Assembly: GCF_963975415.1 (NCBI RefSeq)
Contig: NZ_CAXBGN010000003.1
Span: forward strand, 372,001-436,000
From: Kriegella sp963975415
Lineage (GTDB): Bacteria > Bacteroidota > Bacteroidia > Flavobacteriales > Flavobacteriaceae
DNA length: 64,000 nucleotides
Direction of reading: 5' to 3'
Shown here: piece by piece, positions 61,335 through 64,000 of the stretch
Position numbering within the stretch: the stretch's first letter is position 1
How the letters are laid out: the number at the start of each line of letters is the position of its first letter
Position numbers and translations under genes: made by a program
Notes under the pieces: generated by a model
Told to the model about the DNA's origin: nothing
The model's database searches: none
What the model saw: the letters and a program-made list of their open reading frames with translations, nothing else

Positions 61335-62234
61335 TTAAATATCGGTAATATACTTTTGCCCGTCCGGCACCTTGGGTAGGGTCATGTAATTACCTATTGT
61401 GGTATTGTAACTATCGGGAATGAAATCCATACGCCCATCGGTGGGGTAGAACGTCATTTCGCCAAATAAAATAGCACCATCGATATTGTATAGATCTACG
61501 CGTACAAAAGGAAATTTTCCTGCCAGTTTGGTGGCGACCTCTAACATTTCATCGTAGTTTTTTGGTTTCTCGAGTTCTCCGGAAAATGGTTTGATACCTA
61601 TGGTTGCAAAGTCTAATTTCTGCCAATCACTACTATAGTAACTACGTACATGTCCCGTAGTTCTATCTAAATCTACTTGAACAAACGTAGGACTCCCCGA
61701 AAAGCAGAAAAATTTATAGTCATTTATGGCGGCCTTCCCCATTTCCGACAAGTATTTTTCAGCGATCAATCGGGGTTTGACATTTTTATAAGCCCATTCT
61801 TGACCTCCTCGGGAATATTGGTTTTTAGACATCCATTTTTTAAATAGGAATCTGGCCTTTGTTCTATTCAGTTTAGATTTATCTTCGACAATGAGGTTAA
61901 AATGGTAACCATGAACGGCTTTGATTACAAATTGTTCGGGCAGTTCATCAAAATTAACCGCACTACTACGGTCATAAACCTTGATAAGTTCATTGAGATA
62001 TTTTGCCCCGACAACTTCTTCAACATATTTGCGAACTTCGTATTTATCTACCAACTGTGTAAGAATGGGGGGTCTGTAGTAGGCCTTCAACCACTGAATT
62101 TTTTGATTGAATTCGATGGGATTTTCCAAATCCAACTTTTTTCCGACATAATATTCGTAATATATTTTCAAATAAAAATCGGCAGGAAGGAACTTCATTT
62201 TTTTAAGAAGCCCATAAATTATTTTTTTCAGCAT
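61335..62234 (-). CDS. TupA-like ATP-grasp protein of polysaccharide synthesis
   Basis: 299 residues from ATG 62234 (a TTG 10 codons up is unsupported). TupA-like ATP-grasp features: MKFLPADFYLKIYYEYYVGKKLDLENP, QWLKAYYR, LVDKYEVRKYVEEVVG, PEQFVIKAVHGYHFNLIVEDKS, LIAEKYLSEMGKAAINDYKFFCF and FPFVRVDLYNIDGAILFGEMTFYP. This family sits in teichuronopeptide/capsule gene clusters and probably attaches amino acids or similar to sugars in an ATP-dependent way. Own -7 box at 62262-62269; divergent from a GT2 gene. End of a cluster that continues off the window. Confidence 0.92.
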   Translation of the reverse strand: MLKKIIYGLLKKMKFLPADFYLKIYYEYYVGKKLDLENPIEFNQKIQWLKAYYRPPILTQLVDKYEVRKYVEEVVGAKYLNELIKVYDRSSAVNFDELPEQFVIKAVHGYHFNLIVEDKSKLNRTKARFLFKKWMSKNQYSRGGQEWAYKNVKPRLIAEKYLSEMGKAAINDYKFFCFSGSPTFVQVDLDRTTGHVRSYYSSDWQKLDFATIGIKPFSGELEKPKNYDEMLEVATKLAGKFPFVRVDLYNIDGAILFGEMTFYPTDGRMDFIPDSYNTTIGNYMTLPKVPDGQKYITDI

Positions 62235-62261
62235 AGTTGCCCATAAAAATTGAGAGGAAAG

Positions 62262-62269
62262 CAAAGATA
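62262..62269 (-). promoter_or_regulatory. -7 element TATCTTTG of the ATP-grasp gene
   Basis: Exact TAnnTTTG match on the minus strand, 28 bases before its ATG at 62234. Confidence 0.5.
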
Positions 62270-62285
62270 TACAATAAGACTTTTA

Positions 62286-62293
62286 TATTTTTG
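62286..62293 (+). promoter_or_regulatory. -7 element TATTTTTG of the plus-strand GT2 gene
   Basis: Exact TAnnTTTG match only seven bases before the ATG at 62301, implying a leaderless or near-leaderless transcript; facing promoters share this 30-bp window. Confidence 0.5.
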
Positions 62294-62300
62294 TCCGACT

Positions 62301-63119
62301 ATGGAGATTCCTAAAATATCTGTTATTGTAAGTACCTATAATTCTGAAGAGTGGTTAAAGAAGGTGCTTTGGGGGTTTAATTGTCAAACTTTCAAAAATT
62401 TTGAAGTTGTCATTGCCGATGATGGATCTGGGCCCAAAACCAAGGAGGTAATCGAAAAATATAGCAAAGAGGTTTCTTATCCGATTGTACATGTTTGGCA
62501 AGAAGACGAGGGGTTTCAAAAATCACGTATTCTTAACAAAGCTGTAGTTGCCTGCAATGCTTCCTATATTATTATGACCGATGGTGATTGTATTCCGCGG
62601 GAAGATTTTGTAGAAGTACATTATATAAACAAGGAAATCGGCTATTTTATATCGGGAGGATATTATATGCTGCCTATGAATATCTCGAAAGCTATTAATT
62701 TGTCAGATATTGATCAACAAAATTGTTTTAATATCCAATGGTTGAGGAGTATGGGCATTCCTAAGACATTTAAAAATAACAAGCTGACCGCCAGAGGCTT
62801 CATATCAAAATTTTTTAACACGTTTACCCCGACCAATGCAAGTTGGAACGGACATAATTCCTCAGGATGGAAAAAAGATATATTGAACGTAAACGGTTTT
62901 GATGAAAGAATGCAATACGGGGGGCAGGATCGTGAATTGGGCGAACGCTTGTTCAACTTTGGTATTAAGTCAAAACAATTGCGGTATAGTGCAGTTTGTG
63001 TTCACTTAGATCATAAAAGGGGATATAAAACACCGGAATCTATTGAGAAAAATATGGCTATTCGAAAAGAAACGAAAAAAAGTCGGTCGGTCTGGACCTA
63101 CTATGGCATCAGTAAATAG
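62301..63119 (+). CDS. GT2-family glycosyltransferase
   Basis: 272 residues from ATG 62301. GT-A fold signature: ISVIVSTYNSEEWLKKVLWGF, VIADDGSGPKT (nucleotide-sugar binding) and MTDGDC (DxD). The C-terminal GYDRMQYGGQDRELGERLF-like segment (residues ~211-232) is the galactosyltransferase-type (glyco_transf_7C) acceptor region. Makes a glycosidic bond in surface polysaccharide or LPS; donor unknown. Tail-to-tail overlap of 19 bases with the GT2 at 63101. Confidence 0.93.
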   Translation: MEIPKISVIVSTYNSEEWLKKVLWGFNCQTFKNFEVVIADDGSGPKTKEVIEKYSKEVSYPIVHVWQEDEGFQKSRILNKAVVACNASYIIMTDGDCIPREDFVEVHYINKEIGYFISGGYYMLPMNISKAINLSDIDQQNCFNIQWLRSMGIPKTFKNNKLTARGFISKFFNTFTPTNASWNGHNSSGWKKDILNVNGFDERMQYGGQDRELGERLFNFGIKSKQLRYSAVCVHLDHKRGYKTPESIEKNMAIRKETKKSRSVWTYYGISK

Positions 63120-63895
63120 TAAGCCAATTCGTTCTTTTTTTCCAATTTTTTAAGTTCACGATAGCGTTCTAAGTCACTCAGGGCGTTTAAATGACAAATG
63201 ATCATTCCTTTTTTCCCATCCAGGATTCCCAACCTTAGAAAATAATGATTAAAGAATTTCCATGTGGGCTTTATTAGCATGAAAAGGTAATTGAATTTTC
63301 GCTCCTTATAAAAATCTTCTTTTGCTTTTAGTCTTCCGTATTTGAGCATTTTTGCTCTATAATCGGTGTAATCTTTATAGCAATAATGAATGAGTTTTTC
63401 TTGCATGATACCTGACTCACCATTAACATCTAAAGTTTCATGAACTATTTTTTTATCTGAGAATTTAGCTTTGCTCTTTCTGAAAAGCCTATAGTTTTTG
63501 TCTGTTTGCCAGCCGCTGAAGCGTAACAAATCATTTTTGAACATAAATTTTCTATAAAACCAATAGGCAGCGATGTCTGTGCCGTTGTCAAGTGTTGCCT
63601 TTATTTCTTCACGAAGGCCATCGGGTACTACTTCATCGGCATCTAAGAACAATACCCAATCATTGGTGGCCTGCTTTAATGCGAATGACTTCTGTGAAGT
63701 GAAGTTTTCGAAAGGGTTTTGAATGACTTTTACCTTAGGATGGGTTTGTAAAAATTCAAAAGTACCGTCAGTGCTGTACGAATCTACAACGATAATTTCA
63801 TCAGCAAATTCAACCGATTCAATACAGTTTTGTATGTAACCCATTTCGTTGAACGTAATGATGACTGCGGATATTTTTTCTGACGAAGTATGCAT
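63101..63895 (-). CDS. GT2-family glycosyltransferase (WaaE/KdtX-like)
   Basis: 264 residues. ISAVIITFNEMGYIQNCIESVEFADEIIVVDSYSTDGT and WVLFLDADEVV give the nucleotide-binding strand and DxD; the middle IVHETLDVNGESG and C-terminal FFNHYFLRLGILDGKKGMIICHL are typical of WaaE-type LPS core glucosyltransferases. ATG 63895; -7 box TACTTTTG at 63924-63931. Start of a polysaccharide gene set that probably continues beyond the right edge. Confidence 0.94.
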   Translation of the reverse strand: MHTSSEKISAVIITFNEMGYIQNCIESVEFADEIIVVDSYSTDGTFEFLQTHPKVKVIQNPFENFTSQKSFALKQATNDWVLFLDADEVVPDGLREEIKATLDNGTDIAAYWFYRKFMFKNDLLRFSGWQTDKNYRLFRKSKAKFSDKKIVHETLDVNGESGIMQEKLIHYCYKDYTDYRAKMLKYGRLKAKEDFYKERKFNYLFMLIKPTWKFFNHYFLRLGILDGKKGMIICHLNALSDLERYRELKKLEKKNELAYYLLMP

Positions 63896-63923
63896 GGGCT
63901 AACAAAGCAATTTTTAATTAATA

Positions 63924-63931
63924 CAAAAGTA
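63924..63931 (-). promoter_or_regulatory. -7 element TACTTTTG of the WaaE-like gene
   Basis: Exact TAnnTTTG match on the minus strand, 29 bases before the ATG at 63895. Confidence 0.55.
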
Positions 63932-64000
63932 TAACAAAAAAATGTAGAAAAAATTGTTTATAACAAGTGAAATCCTACAAATTTTTTAAGAATTAAAATT

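Noticed and set aside
1..64000. CRISPR arrays, tRNA, rRNA, prophage or IS elements
   Set aside because: No regularly spaced direct repeats, no cloverleaf-like sequences, and no transposase, integrase or phage structural genes were recognised on either strand.

Overview
The window is chromosomal DNA of a member of the Bacteroidota, most likely a marine flavobacterium of the family Flavobacteriaceae (Maribacter/Zobellia-like; the genus is a guess). Evidence for this: a type B T9SS (gliding-motility-associated) C-terminal domain, TonB-dependent receptors with N-terminal carboxypeptidase-regulatory-like domains, a PUR/DUF3276 protein, an unusually long NusB, a dual-domain cyclophilin/FKBP isomerase tail, many lipoproteins, near-absence of Shine-Dalgarno sequences, and repeated TAnnTTTG (-7) promoter elements typical of Bacteroidota. 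No rRNA, tRNA, IS element, prophage or CRISPR array was seen.

Layout. 1-5.5 kb: end of an FKBP/cyclophilin isomerase, a 30-residue membrane peptide, a cold-shock protein, an uncharacterised two-gene lipoprotein operon, and redox/thiol genes (1-Cys peroxiredoxin, YfiT-like bacillithiol transferase, a thioredoxin-fold protein). 5.8-7.8 kb: a BASS transporter translationally coupled to a PlsC acyltransferase. 7.8-9.3 kb: an AT-rich accessory cassette in which a ParE/RelE-type toxin-antitoxin pair overlaps a small S41 protease lipoprotein. 9.4-16.3 kb: M14 carboxypeptidase, PUR protein, ABC exporter half, and the nusB-DUF1573-yajC cluster. 16.5-24.6 kb: Tat-exported Gfo/Idh oxidoreductase, a DUF6544 membrane protein, a twice-frameshifted gene, a small membrane protein, pepT and a TonB-dependent receptor. 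24.8-30.2 kb: pyrD, a Dabb protein, a LysE exporter, HMG-CoA lyase and an esterase-bicupin fusion.

30.4-36.8 kb is the most system-like region: a single-direction operon of DUF4856 lipoprotein, imelysin-like lipoprotein, an HTTM/vitamin-K gamma-carboxylase-like membrane protein and a TonB-dependent receptor, behind a well-formed promoter. I read it as a metal (probably iron) or siderophore/peptide acquisition locus with an unexplained gamma-carboxylase-like component. 36.9-47.8 kb is mainly housekeeping: guaB, a class C beta-lactamase-like hydrolase, a DUF255-like thioredoxin, lysA, LON-domain protein, sucC, a small exported protein, a DUF1456 protein, a small heat-shock protein and uvrB. 47.9-54.9 kb codes for cell-surface proteins (T9SS type B protein; IgGFc-binding-like/DUF11 protein) flanking an ABC-2 transporter. 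55-64 kb: a divergent kinase-like protein, nucleoid-associated protein, pRiA4b ORF-3-like protein, heme A synthase, CCA-type nucleotidyltransferase, TsaC/Sua5, and a polysaccharide cluster (TupA-like ATP-grasp and two GT2 glycosyltransferases) running off the right end.

Six genes appear to start at TTG because no ATG precedes the first conserved residues. I see no complete, obviously novel defence or CRISPR-like system; the best candidates for undescribed biology are the HTTM/imelysin locus, the esterase-bicupin fusion, the kinase-like protein and the TA-protease cassette.
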